This document shows positions 35,118-43,212 of a stretch of DNA of 64,000 bases, in pieces. Where the stretch lies: contig NZ_JAJJMP010000001.1 in the NCBI RefSeq assembly GCF_020905415.1, positions 2,677,501 through 2,741,500 of the forward strand, in the 5' to 3' direction. A model generated the notes under the pieces. It was not told where the DNA came from and did not search any database. It saw nothing but the letters and a program-made list of their open reading frames with translations. The stretch's first letter is position 1. Every line of letters starts with the position of its first letter. Origin of the DNA: Myroides oncorhynchi. Lineage in GTDB: Bacteria; Bacteroidota; Bacteroidia; Flavobacteriales; Flavobacteriaceae. A program made the translations under genes and the position numbers.

Positions 35118-35585
35118 GGTACATTTTGTACTTTATTTTACTGCAGTTATATGGTTTGAGAAAAGCTTCTTTATTGTTATATAGCTTCTGATATCAATAA
35201 TTACATGAATATTTAATTCACAGTTAACTAAAATAGCTAAAAACTGTTATTTATCATGTTTACAGTTAATTATAATATCGTATTTTGTACTATAAATAAA
35301 AAGCACAACTTTTTTCTAATAAGATTACATGTATTAGAGATTTTTAAAAGAGATTCTCTACTATAAATATTTAAGTGGAATTTGCTAATACTAGTAAAAG
35401 TATATTGTTTTTTATAAAGTTTAAAAAATAAAGTTGTTAATAAATCAACTAATTTAATGTATCTGTATAAAAGGATTCTATCATGTAACTAATAGAAATA
35501 TTTACAACTGGATAATTGCGCACAATTATTAGGTATACTTTTCTCTAATCTATTATTTTATTGAAGAAATATAGGTACATATATG

Positions 35586-35620
35586 AACTCTCTACATCTC
35601 CCATGTAGAGAGTTTTTTTT
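35586..35620 (+). terminator. Orphan intrinsic terminator
   Basis: Perfect 12-bp stem AACTCTCTACAT / ATGTAGAGAGTT, loop CTCCC, followed by eight T. The nearest plus-strand gene ends 470 bases upstream, so a small RNA or a long 3' end may stop here. Confidence 0.8.
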
Positions 35621-35636
35621 AATGTAAAACCTTTAT

Positions 35637-35682
35637 AACAAAACAAAGGATACTAACTACAGTTAATATCCTTTGTTTTGTT
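35637..35682 (-). terminator. Terminator of the UspA-family gene
   Basis: Perfect 16-bp outer stem (AACAAAACAAAGGATA with its complement) and a partly paired inner stretch, just past the stop codon of the minus-strand gene. Confidence 0.65.
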
Positions 35683-35696
35683 ATACTTAAAGAGTG

Positions 35697-36539
35697 TTAA
35701 TCTTCATGGAAAGCTAATACAGGAACGTAGTTGTGATAGCTTAATTTTTTTGTCATACTACTTGTAAATAATTTCTCAAAGAAACCTCTATTTCTTTTTA
35801 CAGAAACCAGCAGGTCAATATTTTCTTGATCTAAGAAATCAAAGACAGCTTTTTCAACATCATTACTTTCAATAATATTGAATTTTACATTTTCATTTTT
35901 AAAGTTTTCTTTCCAACTATTGATCACAGCAGCATCTACTTTGTCTTTATTAGTTGCAACATGGATACATTTAACAGTAGCATCAAATCCTTTGGCAATT
36001 TGGATTATAGTTTCTAAAGTAGATTTGTCTTGAGAGCTAAATAAGGTAGTAAATGCAATTGATTTAATACCGTCAAATATAGCATCATGAGGTATACTTA
36101 AAACAGGGACTCCTAATGAACCTATTGCATTAGCAGTATTTGAACCAAGTATTTTTTTATCTAATCCTGAATTTCCATTAGTACCCATTACGACAAGGTC
36201 AATGTTTTCTTCTTTTACACGTTTCTTCATTATCGTATTTAAGAAACCTTCTTCTAAGATAAAATGCATAGGGACATGGTCTAAATTATGCTGTTTAGCT
36301 ATATCTCTAATTTGAGGAACTTGGTCTTTAAAATTTTCAAAATTACTAAGCTCAATTGATTTGTATACATCCTGAACCATTACAGGGTTAGCAGTGGCAG
36401 ATATTACGGGCATTTCGTATGCATGCAACACAAAAAGAGTTGCTTTTTGATTGTCTGCCATTCTTAAAGCATATACTAAAGCGTTATTTGCTGTTTCAGA
36501 AAAGTCTGTTGGGAAAAGTATTTTTTTCATGGTGTTCAA
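35697..36539 (-). CDS. Universal stress protein, tandem UspA domains
   Basis: A 280-residue cytoplasmic protein with two Usp folds. The first runs to about residue 150: MKKILFPTDFSETANNAL at its start and VVMGTNGNSGLDKKILGSNT with VPVLSIP at its end, which is the ATP-binding G-x2-G-x9-G type motif. The second is from about 155 to 280 and ends VSVKRNRGFFEKLFTSSMTK and YVPVLAF, with a less complete nucleotide loop. Flavobacteria carry many such tandem Usp proteins, but the trigger of this one is unknown. Confidence 0.9.
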   Translation of the reverse strand: MNTMKKILFPTDFSETANNALVYALRMADNQKATLFVLHAYEMPVISATANPVMVQDVYKSIELSNFENFKDQVPQIRDIAKQHNLDHVPMHFILEEGFLNTIMKKRVKEENIDLVVMGTNGNSGLDKKILGSNTANAIGSLGVPVLSIPHDAIFDGIKSIAFTTLFSSQDKSTLETIIQIAKGFDATVKCIHVATNKDKVDAAVINSWKENFKNENVKFNIIESNDVEKAVFDFLDQENIDLLVSVKRNRGFFEKLFTSSMTKKLSYHNYVPVLAFHED

Positions 36540-36742
36540 TTGTTTTATTTCTATAAAGATAAGAATAAAGTTTATTTTCTTCTAGTATTATATGCTTCAA
36601 AAGTTGTAAAATGGTAATGCACTATCATTAATTTATGATAATATGAATATATTATACCTTTAAGGTATATGTTTAGCGTTCTAAATTAGAGCGTTCATCT
36701 ATAGAGGGTAGGCCAATGTGATTAAAATGGTTGAATAAATAT

Positions 36743-36750
36743 TATCTTTG
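36743..36750 (+). promoter_or_regulatory. Promoter -7 box of mnmE
   Basis: TATCTTTG fits TAnnTTTG, about 20 bases before the mnmE start codon. No clear TTG at the expected upstream distance. Confidence 0.4.
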
Positions 36751-36769
36751 TTGATATTTATAGACAGAT

Positions 36770-38161
36770 ATGATATTACAAGATACCATCGTAGCTTTAG
36801 CTACTCCTTCAGGTGCAGGAGCTATTGCCATTATTAGAGTATCGGGTAAAGAGGCTATTACTTTAGTAAATAGTATCTTTAGATCGATCAAGAATAAAGA
36901 CTTAACCAAACAAAAGACACATACTTTACATTTAGGACATATTATAGATCAGGAACGAGTATTAGATCAGGTATTAGTTTCTCTTTTTAAGGGACCTAAT
37001 TCTTATACAGGTGAAGATACAATAGAGATTTCTTGTCATGGATCTACTTTTATTCAGCAACAAATTATTCAATTGTGTTTGCGAAAAGGGGCAAAAATGG
37101 CACAAGCAGGGGAGTTTACGATGCGTGCTTTTTTGAATGGAAAGTTAGATTTATCACAGGCAGAAGCTGTAGCTGACTTAATCGCGTCAGATAATGAAGC
37201 GAGTCATCAAATCGCAATGCAACAAATGCGCGGTGGTTTCTCTAGTGAGATTGCTTTATTAAGAGAGCAGTTATTAAACTTTGCTTCATTAATTGAGTTA
37301 GAGCTAGACTTCTCAGAGGAGGATGTAGAGTTTGCTGATCGTACACAGTTTAGAGAGTTAATAGAACGTATAGAATTTGTTTTAAAACGCCTGATAGATT
37401 CTTTTGCAGTAGGGAATGTAATTAAAAATGGAATACCTGTAGCTATTGTTGGCGAGCCCAATGTAGGTAAATCAACCCTTTTAAATGCTTTGCTTAATGA
37501 AGAACGTGCTATAGTCTCTGATATAGCTGGTACTACTCGTGATACTATCGAAGATGAATTAGTAATAGATGGTATTGGGTTTAGATTTATTGATACTGCA
37601 GGTATCCGTGAGACTAAAGATGTTGTGGAGAGTATTGGTATTCAAAAGACTTTTGAGAAAATAGAGAGTGCACAGGTAGTAATTTACCTTATCGATGGCG
37701 CGCAACTTAATAGTAGTTCTCTAGATAATATCAAGATAGAATTAGAGAAATTAAAGAACAAGTATCCTTTAAAACCACTATTAGTGGTATGCAATAAAAA
37801 AGACTTGTTATCTGCTGAACAAATAGCATTATATCAATCTGATATTGAGAATCTGATGCTGATGTCTGCAAAACAAAACTTAGGAGTAGAGGAGTTAAAA
37901 CAAGCTTTATTAGGCTTCGTAAATACTGGCGCTTTACGCAATAATGAAACGATAATAACAAATACACGTCACTATGACTCACTGCTAAAAGCATTAGAAG
38001 AAATAGAAAAAGTGAAATGGGGACTTCAAACTAATTTGTCAGCTGACTTAATGGCTATTGATATTCGCCAAGCATTATATTTCTTTGGAGAAATAACAGG
38101 ACAAGTTACAAATGATGAGTTATTAGGTAATATTTTTGCGAACTTTTGTATCGGTAAATAA
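36770..38161 (+). CDS. mnmE: tRNA modification GTPase MnmE
   Basis: With MnmG it puts a carboxymethylaminomethyl-type group on U34 of tRNAs. It is 463 residues and full length. The N-terminal tetrahydrofolate-binding domain opens ATPSGAGAIAIIRVSG. The GTPase domain has GEPNVGKST near residue 228, GTTRD, DTAG and NKKD. The end is the strictly conserved CIGK, where Cys is catalytic. The last bases of this gene resemble the insertion site used by SGI1-type islands, and the scar of a mobile element follows directly. Confidence 0.98.
   Translation: MILQDTIVALATPSGAGAIAIIRVSGKEAITLVNSIFRSIKNKDLTKQKTHTLHLGHIIDQERVLDQVLVSLFKGPNSYTGEDTIEISCHGSTFIQQQIIQLCLRKGAKMAQAGEFTMRAFLNGKLDLSQAEAVADLIASDNEASHQIAMQQMRGGFSSEIALLREQLLNFASLIELELDFSEEDVEFADRTQFRELIERIEFVLKRLIDSFAVGNVIKNGIPVAIVGEPNVGKSTLLNALLNEERAIVSDIAGTTRDTIEDELVIDGIGFRFIDTAGIRETKDVVESIGIQKTFEKIESAQVVIYLIDGAQLNSSSLDNIKIELEKLKNKYPLKPLLVVCNKKDLLSAEQIALYQSDIENLMLMSAKQNLGVEELKQALLGFVNTGALRNNETIITNTRHYDSLLKALEEIEKVKWGLQTNLSADLMAIDIRQALYFFGEITGQVTNDELLGNIFANFCIGK
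38144..38161 (+). other. Possible attachment site at the mnmE 3' end
   Basis: TTTTGTATCGGTAAATAA encodes the last five codons and stop of mnmE. From memory, the core used by Salmonella genomic island 1 is TTCTGTATCGGTAAGTAA or nearly so, at the same place in the same gene. An integrase remnant lies 165 bases downstream. No clean second copy is visible in the window. Confidence 0.4.
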
Positions 38162-38258
38162 TCTATCTTTTTAATGCTTTTGTTTGATTTAGTTTGTATT
38201 GGAAATCAAATAATTAAATGTTATGTTTTTTTATAAGATGTCTTTATTTTCTATATTA

Positions 38259-38311
38259 TGTACCGCAATTGTACCACATAATTGAAAAGTGTGATACAAA
38301 TGTGGTACAAA
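38259..38311. repeat. Four 11-bp iterons in inverted pairs
   Basis: Two tandem units on the minus strand (TGTACCGCAAT and TGTACCACATA, as read on plus, at 38259-38280) face two tandem units on the plus strand (TGTGATACAAA and TGTGGTACAAA at 38290-38311). Spacing within each pair is exactly 11 bases, one helical turn. They lie just before the integrase remnant and could be recombinase arm-type or regulator sites. Confidence 0.6.
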
Positions 38312-38325
38312 AATGGTTTCCCTAA

Positions 38326-38805
38326 CCTAATATAGAAATTATAAACATCACACTTAAACAAAGAAAACTACCTAGTGTTAGAATCAACCTTCAAATAGAA
38401 TACTATAAAGGGTATGAAGTTTCCCTAGAGGGCAAAAAAAGACATATCAGAGAGTTTGAAAAACTCAAACTCTTTCTTCATGGATCTCCTCCTTCAAATG
38501 CGCAAGAGCGAAAAGAGAATAAAGAATCCCTCCAGACGGCTGAAAATATCTTAGCTATTAGACAGAGTGAAAATCTGCGAGGTAAGTATGGAATTAAAAA
38601 CAAACAAAAGGACAACGTTGTTCTAGACTTCTTTCATGAGAAGACAGAAGAAAAATACGATAGTCCTAAAAGTTATGGAAACTGGACAGCGACATTACTT
38701 CATTTGAAACGCTGTATCTCTACAACATTTACTTTAGATGACGTGTTCAGTTTGGACTGGAATACTCAACAGCAAGATGAAAGAAGCTTCAGAGCTTATT
38801 CCTGA
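38326..38805 (+). pseudogene. Truncated tyrosine recombinase (integrase)
   Basis: An open frame without an ATG encodes the N-terminal half of a Bacteroidota-type integrase. ITLKQRKLPSVRINL with a lysine-rich stretch up to ERKENKESLQTAENI is the arm-binding domain, and SPKSYGNWTATLLHLKRC the SAM-like core-binding domain. A TGA stops it near the end of that domain, and the catalytic half with its Arg-His-Arg-Tyr residues is missing. The upstream end runs into a stop and lacks a start codon. In another frame, the last 60 bases continue as LNSKMKEASELIPELNEFGF, perhaps a deletion junction with a different gene. Confidence 0.75.
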
Positions 38806-38881
38806 GCTTAATGAGTTTGGTTTTTAAACTAAGGAGTTGATTACATCCTAGAGAGTAATTCAATAAAACATTTAAAAGAAG

Positions 38882-38912
38882 TTCCCGAATTGGGAAATAA
38901 TTTGTAAATTTG
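38882..38912 (+). promoter_or_regulatory. HigBA promoter with palindromic operator
   Basis: TAAATTTG at 38905-38912 fits the -7 box and lies 15 bases before the toxin start. The near-palindrome TTCCCGAATTGGGAA at 38882-38896 sits just upstream, where a HigA dimer could block the polymerase. Autoregulation of this kind is known for HigBA; here it is inferred. Confidence 0.5.
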
Positions 38913-38927
38913 TATAAACTATTTTAA

Positions 38928-39221
38928 TTGAGAGTAATAGCGATAAAAACGTTACGTGTGTTTTGGACAAAGCATGCAGACAGTGAGCAACAATTAAAGG
39001 CTTGGTATCAAGAGGCAGAAAAAGCAACTTGGAAAAATAGTAATGAAATAAAGGCCGAATATCCAAGCGCAAGTATATTAGATGATAATAGAATATGTTT
39101 TAATATTAAAGGAAATCATTACCGATTAATTGTCAAAATAAACTTTGCGCATCAAATGATGTGGATTCGCTTTATAGGAACCCACGCAGAATATGATAAA
39201 ATCAATGCTAATACCATTTAA
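38928..39221 (+). CDS. higB: HigB-type mRNA interferase toxin
   Basis: A 97-residue RelE-like toxin that cuts mRNA on the ribosome. It starts with TTG; the first residues MRVIAIKTLRVFW match the family start, and there is no nearby ATG. SASILDDNRICFNIKGNHYRLIV and MWIRFIGTHAEYDKI are the core strands with Arg and His residues. The HigA gene begins 3 bases after its stop. It lies inside the mobile-element scar, so the pair may have arrived with the element and persisted as an addiction module. Confidence 0.9.
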   Translation: MRVIAIKTLRVFWTKHADSEQQLKAWYQEAEKATWKNSNEIKAEYPSASILDDNRICFNIKGNHYRLIVKINFAHQMMWIRFIGTHAEYDKINANTI

Positions 39222-39224
39222 ATT

Positions 39225-39581
39225 ATGAAATTGAAACCGATAAAATCAGAACAAGATTACGAAGCAGCTTTAGAAAGACTAGAGTTGATTTTTGATGCAC
39301 TTCCTGGAACGGAAGATAGTGATGAATTAGAGATTTTGGGAATGTTGATTGAAAAATATGAAAAAGAACATTATCCTATAGATTTACCAGATCCAATTGA
39401 AGCGATTAAGTTTAGAATGGAGCAAATGGGCTACACACAAAAGGATTTAGCAGAAATGATCGGATTAAAAAGTAGAGCAAGTGAAATCTTAAATAGAAAG
39501 CGAAAATTATCTTTAGATATGATCCGCACACTAACCAAAAAATTGCATATTCCTTCAGAAGTTTTAATTCAAACATATTAA
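39225..39581 (+). CDS. higA: HigA-type antitoxin with XRE helix-turn-helix
   Basis: A 118-residue antitoxin that binds HigB and represses its own operon. The first 55 residues are acidic and helical (EALERLELIFDALPGTEDSDEL). The DNA-binding domain occupies about 65-115: MEQMGYTQKDLAEMIGLKSRASEILN, with TQKDLAEMIG as the recognition pair. It is co-transcribed with the toxin gene (3-base gap) and followed by a hairpin. The pair looks intact, unlike its neighbours. Confidence 0.92.
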   Translation: MKLKPIKSEQDYEAALERLELIFDALPGTEDSDELEILGMLIEKYEKEHYPIDLPDPIEAIKFRMEQMGYTQKDLAEMIGLKSRASEILNRKRKLSLDMIRTLTKKLHIPSEVLIQTY

Positions 39582-39583
39582 AA

Positions 39584-39607
39584 AAAGCCTCCTTAAGAGG
39601 AGGCTTT
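39584..39607 (+). terminator. Terminator of higBA
   Basis: Perfect 10-bp stem AAAGCCTCCT / AGGAGGCTTT with a TAAG loop, right after the higA stop; the T-tract is short. Confidence 0.7.
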
Positions 39608-39814
39608 ACTACTTAAATCCTTTATACATATCAACTAACTAATAAAAAACCTTCCAAATTAGTTAGCTATCAAGAAAACTCGTAGGGAATAGAGAATCAC
39701 TGAATCAAATCGTTTTTCACTGGTCTTAAATACTCAGCTGTTTACAACAATGAAATAGTTTGTTGGTGTAACAGAGCGGGTATTCACAAACACATTACTT
39801 TTCACAGTTCAAGA

Positions 39815-40045
39815 TTGTATATTCCGGTGAAAGTGCACCAGTCTAGTCTAGATTCGTGGTGCAGTATAGAGTGGAATATCCATTTAGTTCATTATGGTGA
39901 GATTCCATACTCCAAACCTAATGGCAAATACCTATTCTTTCAAAAATCAGAAATGGACCAGTGGCTTTTAAAAAATAAGTCTCTTTCGGAAGATCAGATT
40001 CAAGATAACGCTCGTAAGTACGCTTTGAAAAAAAGAGGTATTTAA
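39815..40045 (+). pseudogene. Remnant of an excisionase-type HTH gene
   Basis: Residues HLVHYGEIPYSKPNGKYLFF and later EMDQWLLKNKSLSEDQIQDN match the second half of the short HTH_17 excisionase/regulator proteins found in Bacteroidota integrative elements. The first helix-turn-helix, normally starting LLNLSKSTIY or similar, is not recognisable; the open frame before it looks unrelated. So the gene is broken at its 5' end. It belongs with the integrase fragment to the same element scar. Confidence 0.6.
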
Positions 40046-40403
40046 GAAGAATGAAGTGTTTTAGAATACTACTTTTAAACTTTGCTCCATCATTTAAAAC
40101 TGCTTTGGATAAGGGTTTCGTAGAAAAATTTAAATTACAAAATCTTAATCAAGGAAAACTAACTTGGTTTAATAGTAACTACTCCCTTGTACAATCATAA
40201 GTTTTTATACAATAGTTCATTGTCAGGGTGATTCGAGGGAGTTTTATCTATTGGTTTCTATTAAATATTCATTTAAGATTTGATTATGAATAATAGTTTT
40301 TAGACTGAGAAATGAAGATGTATAGTATTTAAAAATATTTTTTAGTTTTGAATATTCAACTAGAGATAGAGCTCAATAAAAGATTAATAATAACAATAGG
40401 GTA
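40046..40403. other. End of the element scar, no clear gene
   Basis: A 49-codon open frame (40051-40200, MKCFRILLLNFAPSFK... ending NYSLVQS) has no recognisable product. The rest is AT-rich, with nothing I can name before the Crp-family gene. Confidence 0.35.
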
Positions 40404-41003
40404 ATGGATAACATCGAAATGACTGATATATTTAAAAATTATCTAGTTTCAACAGGGGCATTACAAGTTGAAGAGATTAATATATCCTCACAGTTTTTTG
40501 AATCTGTTTTAGTAAAAAAAGGAGAATTTTTTATTCAGGAGAATGAAGTATGTCGCTTTATCGGTTTTATTGCTAGCGGCGCTGTTAAAGCGTATGGTAG
40601 TGACAAAGAGGATAAGGAGAATGTAACTTGTTTTAAGTTTGAAAATGAATTTGTTACTTCATTTTCAGAGTTTATATCTCAAGGGAATTCTATAAGAAGT
40701 ATTAAAGCTATTGAAGATTGTATAATTTATAGGATAAGTTATTCAGATTACTTGTATCTACTTGATAAGGTTACAGTTTGGAACAAAATTATACAATCAG
40801 TTTTGCAGCAGGAGTATAATCAAAAGCAAAGATATATGCTGAATTATAATAATAAGACTGCTTTAGAGAAATATACTTATATGTTGTTTAACGAACCAAT
40901 GCTAATCAAACGTGTAACAACTCAAGATTTAGCATCGTATTTAGGAATCACACAACGATCACTTACACGAGCTAAAGGACAAATACATAAGAATACTTTA
41001 TAG
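40404..41003 (+). CDS. Crp/Fnr-family transcriptional regulator
   Basis: A 199-residue regulator. The N-terminal cyclic-nucleotide-binding-type beta barrel covers about 25-125 (KKGEFFIQENEVCRFIGFIASG), but the classical cAMP-contact residues are not conserved. A dimer helix follows, then the C-terminal helix-turn-helix with VTTQDLASYLGITQRSLTRAK near 168-188. No Fnr-type cysteine cluster. It is 54 bases before the metallo-hydrolase gene and could regulate it. Confidence 0.88.
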   Translation: MDNIEMTDIFKNYLVSTGALQVEEINISSQFFESVLVKKGEFFIQENEVCRFIGFIASGAVKAYGSDKEDKENVTCFKFENEFVTSFSEFISQGNSIRSIKAIEDCIIYRISYSDYLYLLDKVTVWNKIIQSVLQQEYNQKQRYMLNYNNKTALEKYTYMLFNEPMLIKRVTTQDLASYLGITQRSLTRAKGQIHKNTL

Positions 41004-41056
41004 GACAAATGTCTATGTAATGGCTTAAAAGAGTAATGTAGATTTGAAAAAAAAAT

Positions 41057-41740
41057 ATGTTACATCAAATTGCAAAGGAAGTATTTCAAATACCCTTAAC
41101 GCCAAGAAACAGCATTAACTGTTATATTATCGAAGGAGTATTAGTAGATTCAGGAATACGAAGCTCCTATGGAGCTATAAAAAGAGCTATTCAAGAAATC
41201 CCTGTCAATCAGCATGTACTTACACATGCTCATGCAGATCATCAAGGATGCAGTGATCAAATATGTAAAGAGTTTTCTATACCCTTGCTTTGTCATCCAA
41301 AGGAAGTCTTTAGAACAGAAACAGGTATTGTCACGAATGATTATCCAAATCCTCAAAATTGGGTAGCAAAACTTCAACAAAGGTATTGGGCAGGTCAGGG
41401 ACATATAGTTGAAAGGACAATAGTTGAAAATGATATGATTGGGAATTTTAAAGTAATAGAAACACCAGGACATTCTGATGGTCATATCTCATTATTCCGA
41501 GAAAAAGATGGGGTATTGATAATTGGTGATGCGGCAGTAAATATGAACTTACTTACAACAGTCAGTGGTCTGCGACTTCCACCCAATATTTTTACATCAG
41601 ATCAACAGCAAAATATTCAATCACTTCAAAAGTTAGCAGAATTAAAGCCTACTATTATCTGTTTTGGTCATGGACCAATTATGAAAAATACAAATCAAGA
41701 GTTTGAGGATTTTGTAGCTAAGTATAGTATGGATGTTTAA
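41057..41740 (+). CDS. Metallo-beta-lactamase-fold hydrolase
   Basis: A 227-residue zinc hydrolase of the metallo-beta-lactamase fold. The zinc motif THAHADHQG is near residue 56, TPGHSDGHI near 137 gives the next His, DAAVN near 158 the bridging Asp, and FGHGP near 204 the last His. This is the glyoxalase-II-like type; the substrate is unknown. It follows the Crp-family regulator in the same direction, so the two are probably linked. Confidence 0.85.
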   Translation: MLHQIAKEVFQIPLTPRNSINCYIIEGVLVDSGIRSSYGAIKRAIQEIPVNQHVLTHAHADHQGCSDQICKEFSIPLLCHPKEVFRTETGIVTNDYPNPQNWVAKLQQRYWAGQGHIVERTIVENDMIGNFKVIETPGHSDGHISLFREKDGVLIIGDAAVNMNLLTTVSGLRLPPNIFTSDQQQNIQSLQKLAELKPTIICFGHGPIMKNTNQEFEDFVAKYSMDV

Positions 41741-42087
41741 AGCAATCCTATTGGCTATGTAAAGCATTAAATTCGTAGATATTAAGATTCGATTAGTGCC
41801 GGTGATTTCGGAGTACTTGTGTCTCTAGATATTATGATACAGGTAGCTTTAGATTATAACAAGATAAATAAACTTCACATAAAAAAAAGAGCTACTAATT
41901 AAGATTCTAAGTATAATTAATTAGTAACTCTTAGAATTACTAGAAAGTATCTTGTCTTAGATATTTTTTGTTATAATAGTTAAAAAAAGGGGGTTAAATT
42001 TGATTTTATGAAAAAAAATATAATGAATGTTGGTTGATGTGAAATTTGTTGTAATTTAGTCACTTAAATAATTAAAAAAATAGAGAT
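41741..42087. other. Intergenic region with a minus-strand hairpin
   Basis: 347 bases without a gene. At 41887-41932 is a 15-bp stem with one mismatch, flanked by eight A on its left, so it would work as a terminator on the minus strand, yet no minus-strand gene reads toward it for 860 bases. Otherwise nothing recognised. Confidence 0.45.
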
Positions 42088-42555
42088 ATGAAAGGAAAAA
42101 AAATGTTAGCATTAGCTGTACTAGTTACAGGTATTGTATTTGTAGGATGTAAAGAAGAGAAAAAAGAAGAAGCAGCTCCTGTAACAGAGCAAACTGCTAC
42201 TCCTGAGGTAGAAACTACTCCAACTGCAGATACATCAGAAACATCATTAGATTGGGCTGGTACTTATGAGGGAACTCTTCCAGGAGCTAACAGTGATATC
42301 AAAACGACTATTGTATTAAATCAAGATAAAACGTTCGCAAAAACTTCTATCTATACAGATAAAAAAGCAGATGAGAAGTTTGAAGAAAAAGGAAGTTTTA
42401 CTTGGAATGCAGAAGGTACTATTGTTACTTTAAAAGCTGATGGTGGAGATGCGTTTCAATATAAAGTACAAGAAGGAAGTCTTTTACAGTTAGATCAAGA
42501 AGGTAAAGAAATTACTGGTGATACTGCTAAACTTTATGAATTAAAGAAAAAATAA
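42088..42555 (+). CDS. NlpE-like copper/stress lipoprotein
   Basis: A 155-residue lipoprotein with the lipobox GIVFVGC at Cys21. A low-complexity linker of Glu, Thr and Pro (about 24-54) leads to one NlpE N-terminal-type domain: DWAGTYEGTLPGANSDIKTT, LNQDKTFAKTS, EEKGSFTWNAEGTIVTL and LLQLDQEGKEI. In E. coli NlpE links lipoprotein or copper stress to the Cpx system; Bacteroidota proteins with this domain have unclear roles. The CxxC of E. coli NlpE is absent. Single gene with a strong terminator. Confidence 0.82.
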   Translation: MKGKKMLALAVLVTGIVFVGCKEEKKEEAAPVTEQTATPEVETTPTADTSETSLDWAGTYEGTLPGANSDIKTTIVLNQDKTFAKTSIYTDKKADEKFEEKGSFTWNAEGTIVTLKADGGDAFQYKVQEGSLLQLDQEGKEITGDTAKLYELKKK

Positions 42556-42576
42556 TAGATACACTTTAGTGTCAAT

Positions 42577-42607
42577 AAAAAAACCTTTCGCAAGAAAGGT
42601 TTTTTTT
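42577..42607 (+). terminator. Terminator after the NlpE-like gene
   Basis: Perfect 13-bp stem AAAAAAACCTTTC / GAAAGGTTTTTTT with a GCAA tetraloop. Confidence 0.85.
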
Positions 42608-42634
42608 GTTTTATAGCGTAAGGTGGTCTATTGT

Positions 42635-42786
42635 TAAACCTAAAATACGCAATAGATATATAAATTAAAAATTAATTATACAGGACAACTCTAAATTATC
42701 GATAACAGTAAGCTTATATTGGTAATGAAAAAGCTGTGAAGTAGAATTCCTTTCTAGTATTTGACTAATTGCATATTTTGGGTTAA
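42635..42786 (-). mobile_element. MITE-like repeat, copy D (inverted)
   Basis: 152 bases in reverse orientation to copies A-C. Read on the minus strand it begins TTAACCC, shares GGAATTCTACTTCACAGC and TTTTTCATTA with copies B and C, and ends GCGTATTTTAGGTTTA. Its central palindrome is lost. It sits between the convergent NlpE-like gene and a small membrane-protein gene. Confidence 0.6.
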
Positions 42787-42793
42787 AGAGGAA

Positions 42794-43015
42794 TTAACTT
42801 TCTTCTTTTAATTTAGTTGATCTAAGAAACATAATAGAACCAATTACTAACATAACAATGCTGATAAAGATTTCTTTGTCTAATTCACTTGGATTAAAGC
42901 TATCTAAATGCTTTAGTGTTTCAACATGTGTACTATAACTATAAAGTTGATAAGCTAGTATAAACAAAGAAGCAATGATTATGAAACAGCTTGTAAGTTT
43001 TAGTTTTCTTTTCAT
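42794..43015 (-). CDS. Small two-helix membrane protein
   Basis: A 73-residue protein with two likely membrane segments: FIIIASLFILAYQLYSY (about 11-27) and IFISIVMLVIGSIMFL (about 49-64), joined by a polar loop, with basic residues at both ends. I recognise no family. It has no partner gene nearby. It is a plausible inner-membrane protein, but only the hydrophobic pattern supports it. Confidence 0.45.
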   Translation of the reverse strand: MKRKLKLTSCFIIIASLFILAYQLYSYSTHVETLKHLDSFNPSELDKEIFISIVMLVIGSIMFLRSTKLKEES

Positions 43016-43168
43016 ATTACTCTAGTTTTTATCATTAGTTTAATGTATAAAAAAATAAATGTATAATTTGTTATAAAATATAATTTATTGATTTATTTTA
43101 TTTAAATGGTTTTAGTTTAATGATAGTATTAAACTTTAAATATGACTATGCAAAAGTCAGACCAAAAA

Positions 43169-43190
43169 AAAACTTCCACATGGAAGCTTT
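43169..43190 (-). terminator. Terminator of the lipocalin-like lipoprotein gene
   Basis: Short stem CTTCCA / TGGAAG followed on the minus strand by eight T. It is 20 bases beyond the stop codon of the minus-strand gene. Confidence 0.6.
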
Positions 43191-43212
43191 TTATATTAGT
43201 GCATTTTATAAC

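Larger units (their letters stand above)
35118..35696. other. AT-rich gap with two hairpins
   Basis: 580 bases without a convincing gene. It ends with a plus-strand orphan terminator (35586-35620) and the minus-strand terminator of the UspA gene (35637-35682). The rest is AT-rich with no recognisable element. Confidence 0.5.

Noticed and set aside
38326..38805. A working integrase gene
   Set aside because: No start codon, and a stop before the catalytic domain.
38885..38905. A right-hand copy of the mnmE attachment core (GAATTGGGAAATAATTT)
   Set aside because: Only about 13 of 17 bases match, and the sequence is better explained as part of the palindrome and promoter in front of higB.
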